Shown here in pieces: positions 17,500 to 27,652 of a stretch of 64,000 nucleotides of DNA. The position numbers and the translations under genes were made by a program. The DNA comes from an uncultured Opitutia bacterium (GTDB lineage Bacteria > Verrucomicrobiota > Verrucomicrobiia > Opitutales > Opitutaceae). The DNA lies in the NCBI GenBank assembly GCA_903902745.1, contig CAIUWA010000018.1, forward strand, positions 62,001-126,000, read 5' to 3'. The notes beneath the pieces are model-generated. The model ran no database searches and was not told where the DNA came from. It saw only the letters and a program-made list of their open reading frames with translations. Positions within the stretch are counted from its first letter, which is position 1. Each line of letters starts with the position of its first letter.

Positions 17500-19455
17500 C
17501 TATCTGCTCGGCGAGTACGAGTCAGGTGGGCGATTTGCCCCCGCGCGGAAATACGGCGGGGTCGTGACATCGGGCCCGAGCACCGCGGAAGGCGGCGCCT
17601 CGCCGACACCGGAGCGCTCGTTGAGGATGTGCAGCGTGGTATAGGCCAGCTGAATATGCCGGTGCGTCTCCAGTTCCGCCACGAGCCGCCGGTTGATGCG
17701 GTTGCGCGTGGCCGAAAAATGCCGGTAATGCGCGACGAAAAACAGGCTCAGCGTCACACCGCTGTCGGCGATGTGCGTGTAGATCTTGGGGCGGTAGTCC
17801 GCGTCCTCCACCCCGTAACGTTCCTGCATCGTCGCGCCCGCCTGCCGGGCCCCGGCAAATTCCTCGCGCGTCTCCTCCTCCAGCACGCGCTGGAACAGCA
17901 GCAGCGCGCTGGCGACCGGCGTCGCGAAAGTCACGGTGACGTCGACCTTCCCCCAGATGTACGGGTGGCCGTGGGTAAAGTTGAAGACCTTGTGTTTGAA
18001 GATGAAATTATTCGGGAGAAGAATGATCCGGCCGGTGGGTTGGTCCTGGCCGAGCCAGCCGTTGACCTCCACCAGCGTCGTGCGCAGGAGCTGAATATCG
18101 ATCACGTCGCCCCGCGTGCCATCGATCTCGAGCCGGTCGCCGATGCGCAGCTTGCCGCCACCCATGATCACAAACCAGCCGAAGAAGGACGTGCAGACAT
18201 CCTGCAGCGAGATGACGAGCGCCGCGCTGACGACACCGAGCATGGTCACGACCGTCGACAGGTCGTCGAAGAGGAAGCCGGTGAGCACGACCACCGCGAG
18301 GGCGATCAGCAGGTACCGCACGAGCCGGCGGGCGAGAAACAGCGATTCTTTCTTATAGAAGATGGGCAGCACCCCGCGGCTGGCGACCAGCTGGAGGCCA
18401 AGCAGGCCCAGCAACATCAGGCCCGGCCAGCGCAGCCGCCGCAGGCCGTCGGCCTCAAGGTTCTGCAACTGCTCCTCCTGGAAGGCCAGTTCGAGCCCGG
18501 CCAGCTCCTGCCGGGCGCGAACCACCTGCTGGGCGTGGCGGATGGCTTCCACCTGTGCTGCCATGAATGGGAGGCGCTCGCCGAGGGCGTTTTTCTGGCT
18601 CCGCTGCTCCGCCAGCAGGCGTTCCACGCGGGCATCGCGGTTCAAAAATCCGGTCTGCCGCTGGAGCAGCAGCAATTCCTCGTCGTACTTGGCGAGCTTT
18701 TGCCGGGCGAGCTCAAGGGCGCTCTGGCTGACCTTGAGATTCTGGTCCAGATCCGCGAGCGGCGCGGCAAACTGGTCGCCAACCAGGCGGATCTCGCGCA
18801 ACCGCGTGTAGGCCTCGGACAGTGCGCGCACGCCGCCGCGCGTGGCCGCGCCCTCGGCAGCCTTCAGACGTTCGCGCAGCCGGTCGGCCTCATGCGCCAG
18901 CTCGATCTCATCCTCCGCCGCCTCCCGCGCCAGTGCGAGCGCGCGCAGTTCCTCCCCCTTCGTGAAAAGCCTTTCCTCCAGGTCCGCCTGGCGGTCCGCA
19001 TTCGCCCCCGCCTGCGGGCGCCCTCCTTCCACCTGCGTCATGACCGCGTCGCGCTCCGCCGCGGCCTGCTGGTGTCGTGCCGCCAGCGAGTGCACCCGGG
19101 CCTCCGCCTCCGTGACCGTCGAGTCGATGTCGCGCAGTTTTTCCCGCAGGCGGGCCAGCGGGCTGGCCGTCCGGCCGTCCTGCAGCGCGCGCTCGCGGGA
19201 CTCGAGGATCTGGCGGGATTCGAGGACGGAAAGTTCCTGGCGCAGGCGCTGCAACTGCACCTCAAGCCGCGTTTTTTCCCCGGCATTCTTGGCGCCGGCG
19301 ACCACGGTCTCGAGGGTGTGAATCTGTTCCTTGAGCCCGGCCGCGCGCTCGTCATCTGCCGCCGCGCCCAGACGCACGGCCAGGCAGAGAATCAACCCGG
19401 CGGCCAGCAGGCGGCGCAAGAATGGCCCGGCGGGGGATCTGGCGCTTAAATTCAC
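17500..19455 (-). CDS. Large MscS-family mechanosensitive channel with periplasmic coiled coil
   Basis: About 651 residues. The GTG giving VNLSARSPAGPFLRR begins a signal-anchor-like segment (cleavage near LGAAADDE); the longer frame upstream is the translation of a family A repeat, so it is rejected. Residues about 40-330 are Glu/Arg/Ala-rich heptads predicting a long coiled coil. Transmembrane segments follow at about 343-358, 380-396 and 400-425, the last being the MscS pore helix, then the beta domain with LRIGDRLEIDG and LLPNNFIFKH. The plan resembles the large periplasmic-domain members (MscK/MscM-like), which gate under osmotic stress. It lies just downstream of secA. Confidence 0.87.
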   Translation of the reverse strand: MNLSARSPAGPFLRRLLAAGLILCLAVRLGAAADDERAAGLKEQIHTLETVVAGAKNAGEKTRLEVQLQRLRQELSVLESRQILESRERALQDGRTASPLARLREKLRDIDSTVTEAEARVHSLAARHQQAAAERDAVMTQVEGGRPQAGANADRQADLEERLFTKGEELRALALAREAAEDEIELAHEADRLRERLKAAEGAATRGGVRALSEAYTRLREIRLVGDQFAAPLADLDQNLKVSQSALELARQKLAKYDEELLLLQRQTGFLNRDARVERLLAEQRSQKNALGERLPFMAAQVEAIRHAQQVVRARQELAGLELAFQEEQLQNLEADGLRRLRWPGLMLLGLLGLQLVASRGVLPIFYKKESLFLARRLVRYLLIALAVVVLTGFLFDDLSTVVTMLGVVSAALVISLQDVCTSFFGWFVIMGGGKLRIGDRLEIDGTRGDVIDIQLLRTTLVEVNGWLGQDQPTGRIILLPNNFIFKHKVFNFTHGHPYIWGKVDVTVTFATPVASALLLFQRVLEEETREEFAGARQAGATMQERYGVEDADYRPKIYTHIADSGVTLSLFFVAHYRHFSATRNRINRRLVAELETHRHIQLAYTTLHILNERSGVGEAPPSAVLGPDVTTPPYFRAGANRPPDSYSPSR

Positions 19456-19512
19456 GCCATCTACGCTGCGCAGCCGGGAAATCGCGACAAGCCGAATTCC
19501 CGACGATGATCT

Positions 19513-19635
19513 GGTTTCGCGCAGAGGCGCAGGGGCGCAGGGGAAAACAGCAGGTCGTGATACCAGGCCTGCAGGCCAAGAGTCATTTTTGCATCGCACT
19601 GCTCCCGCTCCGCGCCATTGCGCCTCTGCGCGAGA
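19513..19635. repeat. Facing-arm repeat, family A, between secA and the mscS gene
   Basis: The left arm (19513-19542) reads GGTTTCGCGCAGAGGCGC. The right arm (19617-19635) reads TTGCGCCTCTGCGCGAGA. The spacer is about 74 bases. GGCTTGGAAG follows at 19638-19647, as it does after the element at 5785-5903. Confidence 0.8.
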
Positions 19636-19665
19636 CAGGCTTGGAAGTTGCCGCTCCTCCAAGTC

Positions 19666-22600
19666 TCACGCCCCGTGGCAGAGCTTGTATTTCTTGCCGC
19701 TGCCGCAGGGACACGGGTCGTTTCGGCCGACCTTCGGGGTCTCGCGGCGCACCGTGACCTTGGGCAGCTGGAGCTCCACCTCGCCTCCGGCCGCCGCCGG
19801 CGCTCCGGCTGGCCCCGCGGCCGGTCCACCCGCCGGGCTCGGGGCGGGCGCGGGCGCATTTTCCGGGCCCTGGGTGCGCGCGCTGCGCGCCAGGATCGAC
19901 AGCATGTTCTCGAATGACTCGAGATTTGTCGCGCTGCGGAACAGGCCGGTGCAGATCTGCAGCCGCACGTTGTTCATCAGCTCCTCAAAGTATTTGTAGG
20001 CCTCGCTCTTGTACTCGACGAGCGGATCCTTCTGGCCGTAGCTGCGCAGGCCGATGCTCTTGCGCAGGTCCTCCATCTCGGTCAGGTGCTCCTGCCAATG
20101 GTGGTCGATCGCGTTGATGACCACGTAGCGCTCCAGCGCGCCCAGTGCCTCGGGCAGCTCGGCGGATTCCTTGAGGGCGTAGGACTGCTTGATGCGCCCG
20201 ATCACCAGCTTCGTGAGCGCCTCGGCGTCGTCGCCCTTGAGTTCCTCCACCCGGAGGCTGATCGGGAAGTGCGCGTTAACCCAGCTCACGAGGCTCTCGA
20301 CGGCCGACGGCACCGCGCCGCCCTTTTCGCCGTAGCCGGCGTTGGCAAAGCGCGTCGCGATCTCCTCCTCCACCTGCTCGAAGATGATGTCCTTCGGCCG
20401 CTCGGCGTGGATGGCGCCGTTGCGGATGCCGTAGATGACCTCACGCTGCTGGTTGAGCACGTCGTCGTACTGGAGCAGCCGCTTGCGGATGGAATAGTTC
20501 TGCTGCTCAACCTTCTTCTGCGCGGACTCGATCGAGCGGTTGAGCCACGGATGCTCGAGCTCCTCGCCCTCCTTCATCGAGCCCTCCATCAGGCGCGACG
20601 CGAGGTTGCCCTGCAGGAAGAGGCGCATGAGGTCGTCCTCGAGCGAGAGGAAAAATTTTGTGAGGCCCGGGTCGCCCTGCCGCGAGCAGCGGCCGCGCAA
20701 CTGGCGGTCGATGCGCCGCGATTCGTGCCGCTCAGTGCCGATGACGAAGAGCCCGCCCGCCACCGTCGTGTCCGGCTTCAGCTGGAGGGCGCGCGCCTCG
20801 TCGCTGTCCGCCTCGTAATGACGGACCTCGCCGGTCACCGCCTCGGTCAGCGTGTAGCGGGGCTGGCCCTTGTGCTCGGGATCGGGACTGGGGGCGCTGG
20901 TGACCTTGAACTTCACGCCCTCGCCAAGTTTGATGTCGGTGCCGCGGCCGGCCATGTTGGTCGCGATGGTGACGCCGCCGCGCAGGCCGGCACGCGAGAC
21001 GATCTCGGCCTCCTGTTGGTGGAACTTGGCGTTGAGGACGGTGTGGATGACGCCCGCGCGCTTCAGCATGCGCGAGAGCACCTCGGAAGACTCGACCGAG
21101 ACGGTGCCGACCAGCACGGGCTGGCCACGCTTGTTGGCCGCCTCGATCTCGCGCACGACCGCGTTGAACTTGTCGCGGCGCGTCTTGAAAATCGAATCGT
21201 TGCGGTCGATCCGGATGCAGGGCCGGTTGGTCGGGATCACCTGCACGGCGAGTTTGTAGATGTCGTTGAACTCGGTCGCCTCGGTCTCGGCCGTGCCGGT
21301 CATGCCGGCCAGCTTGTCGTAGAGGCGGAAATAATTCTGGATGGTGATCGTCGCGTACGTGCGCGTCTCGCGCTCGATGGCGACGTTCTCCTTGGCCTCG
21401 ACCGCCTGGTGCAGGCCGTCCGACCAGCGGCGGCCGGGCATGACGCGCCCGGTGTTCTCGTCCACGATCATCACCTTGCCGTCAGGCGTGACGACGTACT
21501 CGACGTCGCGCTCATAGAGCGAGTAGGCGCGCAGGAGCTGGGAAATGGCGTGGATCTCCTCGGAGACCTCGGCGTAGCGATTCTGCGACGCGAGTTTTTT
21601 GGCCTCCCGGTCCTCGAGCGTGATCGTGGTGCTCTTGTCGAGGTCGGAGAATTCCGTGGCGAGGTCGGGCAGCACGAACGCATCGGGATTGTCGGGACGC
21701 AGCTTCGTGCGGCCAATCTCGGTGAGGTCGGCCTGGTGCTGGCGCTCGTCGATGACGTAGAAAAGTTCCTCCTTGAGCCGGTAAACCTCCTCCTTGTTGA
21801 GGTCCGAGTTCAGCTCGGTCTCGGTCTTGTCGAGGAGCTTGCGCCACTCCGGGGTCTCCATGAGGCGGAGCAGCAGCTTGTTCTTCGGGTGGCCCATCTT
21901 GACCTGCAGCATTTTCCGTGCGGCCGTCAGCTTGTCGTCGGCCGACACGCCGGGCTTTTCCAGGATATCCTTGGCCTCGGAGGCGATCCGGTTGCAAAGC
22001 CGGGTCTGGTCGTTGACCAGGCGGTCGACGCCGGGGCGCAGCCGGGTGAACGGCTGCTCGCGCTCGATGGGCGCGGGGCCCGAGATGATCAGGGGCGTGC
22101 GCGCCTCGTCGACGAGGATGGAGTCGATTTCGTCCACGATGCAGAACCAATAGTCGCGCTGCACCTGGTCCTCCTTGCGCGTGGCCATGCCGTTGTCGCG
22201 GAGATAGTCGAAGCCGAACTCGCTCGCCGTGCCGTAGGTGATGTCGCGCCGGTACATCTCGTGACGGAGGTCGGAGGGCATCTGCTGCTGGATGCAGCCG
22301 ACGGTCAGGCCGAGGAATTGGTAAACGTGGCCCATCCACTCGGAGTCGCGGCGGGCGAGGTAGTCGTTGACGGTGACGAGCTGGGTGTTCTTGCCGGTGA
22401 GGGCGTTGAGGTAGAGCGGCAGCGTGGAGACGAGGGTCTTGCCCTCGCCCGTGGCCATCTCTGCAATCTTGCCCTGGTGGATGGCCATGCCGCCGATGAG
22501 CTGCACGTCAAAGTGGATCATGTCCCACGTGAGCTCGTGGTCGCAGACGATAACCTTCCGGCCGACGAGGCGGCGGGCGGCGTTTTTGACCGTGGCAAAC

Positions 22601-22800
22601 GCCTCGGGAAGGATCTGGTCGAGGGTCTCGCCGGCCTTCAGGCGGGCGCGGAATTCGTCGGTCTTGGCGCGAAGCTGCTCGTCGGAGAGCGCCTGGTAGG
22701 AGGTTTCGAGCTCATTGATGCGCGCCACGATGGGCCGGCAGGTTTCAAGGAACTTGCGGTAGTGCCGGCCGGAAAAGCGCTTAAAGAGAAACGACAGCAT
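19666..22800 (-). CDS. secA: Preprotein translocase ATPase SecA
   Basis: A 1044-residue motor that drives preproteins through SecYEG. The ATG giving [17 protein letters not shown] is the expected N-terminus. Walker A is ATGEGKTLV (about residue 116), the DEAD-like box is [17 protein letters not shown], and motif VI is near [14 protein letters not shown]. The C-terminal SEC-C zinc motif [13 protein letters not shown] is intact and follows an Ala/Pro/Gly-rich linker. The protein is longer than the E. coli enzyme (901) because of insertions, mainly between the nucleotide-binding and scaffold regions. Its membrane partner secY lies in the ribosomal operon. Confidence 0.97.
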   Translation of the reverse strand: MLSFLFKRFSGRHYRKFLETCRPIVARINELETSYQALSDEQLRAKTDEFRARLKAGETLDQILPEAFATVKNAARRLVGRKVIVCDHELTWDMIHFDVQLIGGMAIHQGKIAEMATGEGKTLVSTLPLYLNALTGKNTQLVTVNDYLARRDSEWMGHVYQFLGLTVGCIQQQMPSDLRHEMYRRDITYGTASEFGFDYLRDNGMATRKEDQVQRDYWFCIVDEIDSILVDEARTPLIISGPAPIEREQPFTRLRPGVDRLVNDQTRLCNRIASEAKDILEKPGVSADDKLTAARKMLQVKMGHPKNKLLLRLMETPEWRKLLDKTETELNSDLNKEEVYRLKEELFYVIDERQHQADLTEIGRTKLRPDNPDAFVLPDLATEFSDLDKSTTITLEDREAKKLASQNRYAEVSEEIHAISQLLRAYSLYERDVEYVVTPDGKVMIVDENTGRVMPGRRWSDGLHQAVEAKENVAIERETRTYATITIQNYFRLYDKLAGMTGTAETEATEFNDIYKLAVQVIPTNRPCIRIDRNDSIFKTRRDKFNAVVREIEAANKRGQPVLVGTVSVESSEVLSRMLKRAGVIHTVLNAKFHQQEAEIVSRAGLRGGVTIATNMAGRGTDIKLGEGVKFKVTSAPSPDPEHKGQPRYTLTEAVTGEVRHYEADSDEARALQLKPDTTVAGGLFVIGTERHESRRIDRQLRGRCSRQGDPGLTKFFLSLEDDLMRLFLQGNLASRLMEGSMKEGEELEHPWLNRSIESAQKKVEQQNYSIRKRLLQYDDVLNQQREVIYGIRNGAIHAERPKDIIFEQVEEEIATRFANAGYGEKGGAVPSAVESLVSWVNAHFPISLRVEELKGDDAEALTKLVIGRIKQSYALKESAELPEALGALERYVVINAIDHHWQEHLTEMEDLRKSIGLRSYGQKDPLVEYKSEAYKYFEELMNNVRLQICTGLFRSATNLESFENMLSILARSARTQGPENAPAPAPSPAGGPAAGPAGAPAAAGGEVELQLPKVTVRRETPKVGRNDPCPCGSGKKYKLCHGA

Positions 22801-22871
22801 GAAAGGCCCAGACGATAGGCGCGACCGGGAGCTTGGCAAATGACAAATGCCGGTGGGCGGGTGCCGATGGG

Positions 22872-22943
22872 AGGGCGCGTTACGCTTTACGCGCCCTTCG
22901 AGGTCGGCAGAGCCAAAAAGGGCGGATTAGGGATAGTCCGCCC
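22872..22943. repeat. Two tandem hairpins between the GH28 gene and secA
   Basis: The first hairpin is AGGGCGCGT and ACGCGCCCT around TACGCTTT (22872-22898). The second (22920-22943) is GGGCGGATTA facing TAGTCCGCCC around GGGA, followed by TACCC. The second is nearly the same as the hairpin at 29539-29564, so it belongs to a dispersed short palindrome family (family E here). Confidence 0.7.
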
Positions 22944-22963
22944 TACCCTCGATCAAGACGCGC

Positions 22964-24646
22964 TCAGAGCTTTTCGCCCGTGATTTTTTCCGTCCGCCGG
23001 GTCTCGGACAGTCCGGGGCTGTTATGGACGGCGAAGCCGGTCACGTTTTTCAGCACAAATACCGGCGCGCTCGCAGCGTGCGGGAATTTCACAGCGTCGA
23101 AGGCGGCGTCCGCCACGTCGTCGAGCTGCACGGTGGGGCGCAGGTCTTCCTTCGCGACGCGGAATTCCACGTGGCTGAGGTCGAGGTTTTTCACGTGGCG
23201 GGCAAACATGCCCCACGACGGCATGGTGCCATGCATCGAGGGCTCCGGATACTGCTTCTGCGCCGCCTCGTCGTCCGGCACTTCGCGCTCCGCCTGGGCC
23301 GCGGTGCCACCGCCCACGAAGTCGATGAAGATGTTGCTCAGCGAGACGTCCTCAATGGCGTGGCCCGGCACGCCGAGGATGAGCACGCCGCTCTGGGCGG
23401 CGACGTTGTGTGCCACGACATTGTCGATCTTGATGCGGCGGGCGGCGCCGACCGCGATCGGGGCGGGACCACGCAGCCGCGCACCGAGCCGGAGGTAGAT
23501 CGGCGCGTTCGAGATGTCGCGCATGGTGATATTCGAAACCGTGATGTCCTCCAGCAGGCCGCCGTCGACTTCCTCCAGCGCGAGGCCGCGGCAGTGCTCG
23601 AACACGCAATTCGAGATCGTGATGTTGCGGAAGCCGCCGTTGGCCTCGGTGCCGCACTTGATGCGGCCCGTGCCGCCGCCGGGCATCACCTTGCGCTGGC
23701 GCGTGCCGTCGAGCAGCGTGCCTTCGTCGTAACCGCTCACCTGGCAGTTGGTGATCGTGATGTTTTCGGCCGGGCGCGGGTAGCCGAGGCCAAACGACGC
23801 CTTGGGGCAGATGCCGTCGTCGTAGGGCGAGTTGATGGTGCAGTTGGCGACGCGGACGTTCTGGCAGGAGTCAAAGTCGATGCCGTCGCGGTTGGTGTCG
23901 ATCTTCAGCCCGTCACACGTCCAGTTGTCGACGCCGGTGGCGAGAATCGCGAAATGCCCGCCGTGATAGATCGTGAAGTCGCGGAAGAGGACGTTGCGGC
24001 AGTTTTTCAGCGCGATAGCCTTGTTGCCGACGCCGGCCGGCAGGGTGTCGCGGCCAGGCGTGCCAAAGGGGCCCGGCTTCTGCGCGGCGATCGCCGCGAG
24101 GGCACTGGCGGGAAGCGGGAAGGCCACGCGCGTGTTGCCGTCGGGCGCGCCGACTTCATTGCGGGCTGCGCGCTCCTCGGGGAGGAAATCGCGCCGGCCG
24201 CCGCCTTTGCTCAGTCCCCGGCCAAAAATCCGGCCGGGCCCGGTGATGCCGATGTCCTCGAGGCCCTCGCCCCAGATCAGGCTGTTGTGCCAGTGCGAAT
24301 GGCCGAAGTCCTCGTAGAATTCCGTGATCGGGTTCGCCTCGGGCGCATCGTAGCCCGAGGACAAATCCTCCGGCGGCTCGGCGGCGAGGATCGTGGCGCC
24401 GGCGTCAAGATGGAGCAGGACGTGACTCTTGAGATGGATCGAAAAAGTGAGGTAGTTGCCGGCCGGAAACTCTACCGTGCCACCGCCCGCGGCGGCCGCG
24501 GCATCGATCGCCTTGTTGATGGCCGCGGTATCAAGGGTCTTGCCGTCGCCGGAGGCGCCGTAGGTTCGGACATCGTAGGGCGCGGCAGCGAGCCGCACGG
24601 CCGCAAACGCTGCCAGCAGGACGAGACAAAGGGAGAGCTTTTTCAT
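22964..24646 (-). CDS. Secreted glycoside hydrolase family 28 (polygalacturonase-like) protein
   Basis: A 560-residue protein with a signal peptide (cleavage near LAAAPYD, residue 21) and a right-handed beta-helix of the GH28 type: YDVRTYGASGDGKTLDT at the start, then NRDGIDFDSC (Asp254) and SPYDDGICPK (Asp276/277), which match the NTD and DD catalytic blocks, and GRIKCG, matching the RIK block. The usual GHG histidine block is not obvious, so activity on classical pectin is uncertain; rhamnogalacturonan or a related galacturonoside is possible. With the rhamnose isomerase-like enzyme and the esterase it fits plant-polysaccharide use (inference). Confidence 0.87.
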   Translation of the reverse strand: MKKLSLCLVLLAAFAAVRLAAAPYDVRTYGASGDGKTLDTAAINKAIDAAAAAGGGTVEFPAGNYLTFSIHLKSHVLLHLDAGATILAAEPPEDLSSGYDAPEANPITEFYEDFGHSHWHNSLIWGEGLEDIGITGPGRIFGRGLSKGGGRRDFLPEERAARNEVGAPDGNTRVAFPLPASALAAIAAQKPGPFGTPGRDTLPAGVGNKAIALKNCRNVLFRDFTIYHGGHFAILATGVDNWTCDGLKIDTNRDGIDFDSCQNVRVANCTINSPYDDGICPKASFGLGYPRPAENITITNCQVSGYDEGTLLDGTRQRKVMPGGGTGRIKCGTEANGGFRNITISNCVFEHCRGLALEEVDGGLLEDITVSNITMRDISNAPIYLRLGARLRGPAPIAVGAARRIKIDNVVAHNVAAQSGVLILGVPGHAIEDVSLSNIFIDFVGGGTAAQAEREVPDDEAAQKQYPEPSMHGTMPSWGMFARHVKNLDLSHVEFRVAKEDLRPTVQLDDVADAAFDAVKFPHAASAPVFVLKNVTGFAVHNSPGLSETRRTEKITGEKL

Positions 24647-24821
24647 GGGGGTGGATGGGGTCGATGACGGAAAGACCGCGAGAAATTGCCGCGGGGTCCT
24701 GCGCAGTCAAGGCTCGCCAGTCCGGACACGACGTTCCAAGACCACCCAAACACGACATCAAGAAGCGTAACCTTACTCCTTCGGATCCGGCTGATGTGCT
24801 GCTCCCAGCCGTTGGTCATGC

Positions 24822-25748
24822 TCACACCCGCGTCTTGAAGTACGCGATGGTGCGCTGGAGGCCCTCTTCGAGCGGGATGGTCGGCTCCCACTTGATGATC
24901 TTGCGGGCGAGCGTGATGTCGGGACGGCGCTGCTTCGGGTCGTCGGCGGGGAGCGGCTTGTGGACGATCTTCGACTTGCCGCCGACCTGTTTCAGAGTGA
25001 GCTCAGCGAGCTGTAGCATGGTGAACTCACCGGGATTACCGAGGTTCATCGGACCTACAATCTCGGTCTGGTTCATGAAACGCACGAAGCCCTCGATCAG
25101 GTCGTCCACGTAACAGAACGAGCGCGTCTGCTGGCCGTCGCCGTAGATGGTGATGTCCTCGCCGCGCAGCGCCTGCACGATGAAGTTCGAAACCACGCGG
25201 CCGTCGGCCTCGTGCATCCGCGGGCCGTAGGTGTTAAAGATGCGGATGACGCGGATATCGACGTGGTTCTCGCGGTGATAGTCGAAGAAAAGTGTCTCCG
25301 CGCAGCGCTTGCCCTCGTCGTAACACGAGCGCTTGCCGATGGGATTGACATTGCCCCAGTAGCTCTCCGGCTGCGGATGCACCGCGGGATCGCCGTAGAC
25401 CTCGCTCGTGCTCGCCTGGAACACCCGCGCCTTCACGCGCTTCGCGAGGCCGAGGCAGTTGATCGCGCCCATCACAGAGGTCTTGGTAGTCTTGATCGGG
25501 TTGTACTGGTAGTGCGGCGGCGAGGCCGGGCAGGCGAGGTTGTAGATCTGGTCCACCTCGTACTTGAACGGGTCGATGATGTCGTGCCGCACGAACTCAA
25601 AACTCGGATGCTCCAGCAGGTGGGCGATGTTGAGCTTCCGCCCCGTGAAATAGTTGTCGAGGCAGACGACTTCGTTGCCGTCCTTGATCAGACGGTCACA
25701 AAGATGGGAGCCGAGGAAGCCGGCCCCGCCGGTAACGAGAATACGCAT
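24822..25748 (-). CDS. UDP-glucuronate decarboxylase (UDP-xylose synthase)
   Basis: A 308-residue short-chain dehydrogenase/reductase with NAD-binding GGAGFLGS (residues 7-14), [11 protein letters not shown], substrate-loop [16 protein letters not shown] and catalytic YDEGK (Tyr143, Lys147) preceded by STSEVYGDP. These signatures are typical of Uxs-type enzymes that make UDP-xylose from UDP-glucuronate. Length matches bacterial members without the membrane-anchoring head. The product would feed xylose into surface glycans. No glycosyltransferase lies nearby, so the gene appears solitary. Confidence 0.93.
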   Translation of the reverse strand: MRILVTGGAGFLGSHLCDRLIKDGNEVVCLDNYFTGRKLNIAHLLEHPSFEFVRHDIIDPFKYEVDQIYNLACPASPPHYQYNPIKTTKTSVMGAINCLGLAKRVKARVFQASTSEVYGDPAVHPQPESYWGNVNPIGKRSCYDEGKRCAETLFFDYHRENHVDIRVIRIFNTYGPRMHEADGRVVSNFIVQALRGEDITIYGDGQQTRSFCYVDDLIEGFVRFMNQTEIVGPMNLGNPGEFTMLQLAELTLKQVGGKSKIVHKPLPADDPKQRRPDITLARKIIKWEPTIPLEEGLQRTIAYFKTRV

Positions 25749-25795
25749 GCATCACAGACTTGGAAAAACCGGCCAGGTTCGCCAGCAAAACCTTG

Positions 25796-25874
25796 CTTTC
25801 ACGCAGAGGCGCGGAGAACGCAGAGTAATCCACTGAGGATCGATCACTGCGTCCTCTGCGCCTCTGAGTGAAAA
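25796..25874. repeat. Facing-arm repeat, family A, between tgt and the UDP-xylose synthase gene
   Basis: The left arm (25796-25826) reads CTTTCACGCAGAGGCGCGG. The right arm (25847-25874) reads CCTCTGCGCCTCTGAGTG. The spacer is about 20 bases, so a long imperfect hairpin is possible. The element fills the space up to the tgt stop. Confidence 0.8.
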
Positions 25875-25878
25875 ATTC

Positions 25879-27021
25879 CTACCGCGCCGCTGCTCCCGTT
25901 TCGTAGCGCGCAATCCAGGACAAGTGCCAGGAGGCGTAATCGCCGGCCTCGATGTGCGCGCGGGCCTGGGCCATGAGATCGAGGTAGAAGTGCAGGTTGT
26001 GGATCGTGAGCAGTGTGCAGCTCAGGATTTCGCCCGCGAGGGTGAGGTGACGGAGATAGGCCCGGGAAAAATTCGCCGTGTAGTTGGCCAGACCCTCTAC
26101 GATCGGCCGCGGGTCGCTACGGTATTTTTCGTTGCGCAGGTTCAGCGGGCCGTCGGGCGTGAAGACGAGGCCGTTGCGCGCCACGCGCGTCGGCAACACG
26201 CAGTCGAACATGTCCACGCCCAGCGCGATCATCTTCAAGAGCTGCGGCGGCGTGCCGAGGCCCATCGTATAGCGGGGCTTGTCCGCCGGCAGGAAGGGCG
26301 TGGTCGCGGCAACCTGCTTCAGCATTTCCGGCTCCGGCTCGCCGACGCTCACGCCGCCGACGGCGTAGCCGGGAAAATCCAGCGCGGCCAGCGACTCAGC
26401 CGCCTCGCGGCGCAGGTCGTCAAAGGTCGAGCCCTGCACGATGGCAAACACGTGGTGCCCCGCCGCCAGAAAGCCGCTGTCGGTCGCGATCTGCCGGCAT
26501 TGTTGCGCCCAGCGATAGCTCCGGGCCACCGCCTTCGCGCAGGCCTCGCGCTCGCAGGGCCAGGGCGGGCATTCGTCGATGACCATCGCGATATCGCTGC
26601 CGAGGTTCTGCTGGATGCCCATCACCTCGCGCGGGCCGAGAAAGAGTTTGGCCCCGTCGAGGTGCGACTGGAACGCCACGCCGTCGTCGCGGATGTCGCG
26701 CAGCTTCGCCAGGCTGAAGACCTGAAACCCGCCGCTGTCGGTGAGGATGGGACCGTCCCAACCCATGAACTTGTGCAGGCCGCCCAAGTCGCGGATGAGC
26801 TCGGATCCGGGGCGCAGGTTGAGGTGATAGGTGTTGCCGAGGATGACCTGGGCGCCGATTTCGCGCAGATGAGTGGGCGTGATGGACTTAACCGTCCCTT
26901 GGGTGCCGACCGGCATGAAGATCGGCGTCTCGATCATGCCGTGCCGGGTCCGCAGCCGTCCGCGCCGGGCGGCGGTGGCTGTATCGGTCCGCAAAAGCTC
27001 AAAGTGGTCGGTCTTGGGCAC
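25879..27021 (-). CDS. tgt: Queuine tRNA-ribosyltransferase lacking the zinc-binding cysteines
   Basis: A 380-residue TIM-barrel enzyme that exchanges guanine 34 for a queuosine precursor in tRNAs with GUN anticodons. Catalytic parts are intact: Asp95 in ILTDSGGFQVFS, GGVSVGEPEPEM, and the nucleophile Asp273 in MFDCVLPTRVARNG. The C-terminal zinc site normally has three cysteines just before SRAYLRHL. Here that stretch reads IVEGLANYTANFSRAY with no cysteine and appears one residue shorter; His341 (IHNLHFY) remains. Whether the enzyme folds without zinc is unknown. No other queuosine gene is in the window. Confidence 0.93.
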   Translation of the reverse strand: MPKTDHFELLRTDTATAARRGRLRTRHGMIETPIFMPVGTQGTVKSITPTHLREIGAQVILGNTYHLNLRPGSELIRDLGGLHKFMGWDGPILTDSGGFQVFSLAKLRDIRDDGVAFQSHLDGAKLFLGPREVMGIQQNLGSDIAMVIDECPPWPCEREACAKAVARSYRWAQQCRQIATDSGFLAAGHHVFAIVQGSTFDDLRREAAESLAALDFPGYAVGGVSVGEPEPEMLKQVAATTPFLPADKPRYTMGLGTPPQLLKMIALGVDMFDCVLPTRVARNGLVFTPDGPLNLRNEKYRSDPRPIVEGLANYTANFSRAYLRHLTLAGEILSCTLLTIHNLHFYLDLMAQARAHIEAGDYASWHLSWIARYETGAAAR

Positions 27022-27061
27022 GGTTCCACCCTACCCGCACGCTTGACCCCCCTGTCAACCT

Positions 27062-27646
27062 ATGGGTAATTGCCTGCAAGTGCTGCTCGTCATCGACAAC
27101 TACGATTCCTTCACCTTCAACCTCGTCCAATATTTCGGTCAACTGGGCGTGGAACAGCGCGTTTTTCGCAACAACGAGATCACCCCCGCCCAAGCCCTCG
27201 CCCTCAACCCGGACCGGGTACTGATTTCGCCGGGGCCGTGCTCGCCAGCCGAGGCCGGGGTGTCGCTCGACATGATCAAGGCGTTCGCCGGTAAAAAGCC
27301 CATCTTCGGCGTCTGTCTCGGCCATCAGTCGATCGGCCATTATTTCGGCGGCAAGGTCGTTCGCGCCGGGCGCCTGATGCACGGCAAAACCTCGCCGATT
27401 TTGCACAAGGATACTGATCTCTTTCGCGGTCTGCCGCAGGGTTTTGCCGCCACCCGCTACCATTCGCTTCTGGTCGAGCGCGCCTCCCTTCCCTCATGCC
27501 TCGCGATCACGGCCGAGACGGCCGAGGGCGAGATCATGGGCCTGCGCCACCAGTCGCTCCCGATCTGGGGAGTCCAGTTCCACCCCGAGTCCATCGCCAC
27601 GGAAGGCGGCATGAACATTCTCAAGAATTTCCTGTCGCTCAACTGA
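27062..27646 (+). CDS. pabA: Aminodeoxychorismate/anthranilate synthase glutamine amidotransferase subunit
   Basis: A 194-residue class I glutaminase. [17 protein letters not shown] opens the protein; the nucleophile Cys is in [10 protein letters not shown], and the His-Glu pair is in [14 protein letters not shown]. It supplies ammonia to a chorismate-using partner (PabB or TrpE), neither of which lies here, so pabA and trpG cannot be told apart. A GTG at 27080 is an alternative start, which would remove the MGNCLQ head. nrdR follows seven bases after the stop, so the two may be co-transcribed. Confidence 0.88.
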   Translation: MGNCLQVLLVIDNYDSFTFNLVQYFGQLGVEQRVFRNNEITPAQALALNPDRVLISPGPCSPAEAGVSLDMIKAFAGKKPIFGVCLGHQSIGHYFGGKVVRAGRLMHGKTSPILHKDTDLFRGLPQGFAATRYHSLLVERASLPSCLAITAETAEGEIMGLRHQSLPIWGVQFHPESIATEGGMNILKNFLSLN

Positions 27647-27652
27647 TCCGCC

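Noticed and set aside
17629-19449. A 606-codon plus-strand frame opposite the MscS gene
   Set aside because: It mirrors the heptad-rich coiled coil and has no domain or plausible start.
19456-19662. N-terminal extension of the MscS protein (69 residues)
   Set aside because: It is the translation of the family A repeat at 19513-19635, and the GTG at 19455 gives a proper signal segment.
20086-22818. A 910-codon plus-strand frame opposite secA
   Set aside because: SecA is complete with all motifs; the antisense frame is Val/Leu/Glu/Asp-rich shadow sequence with no recognisable domain.
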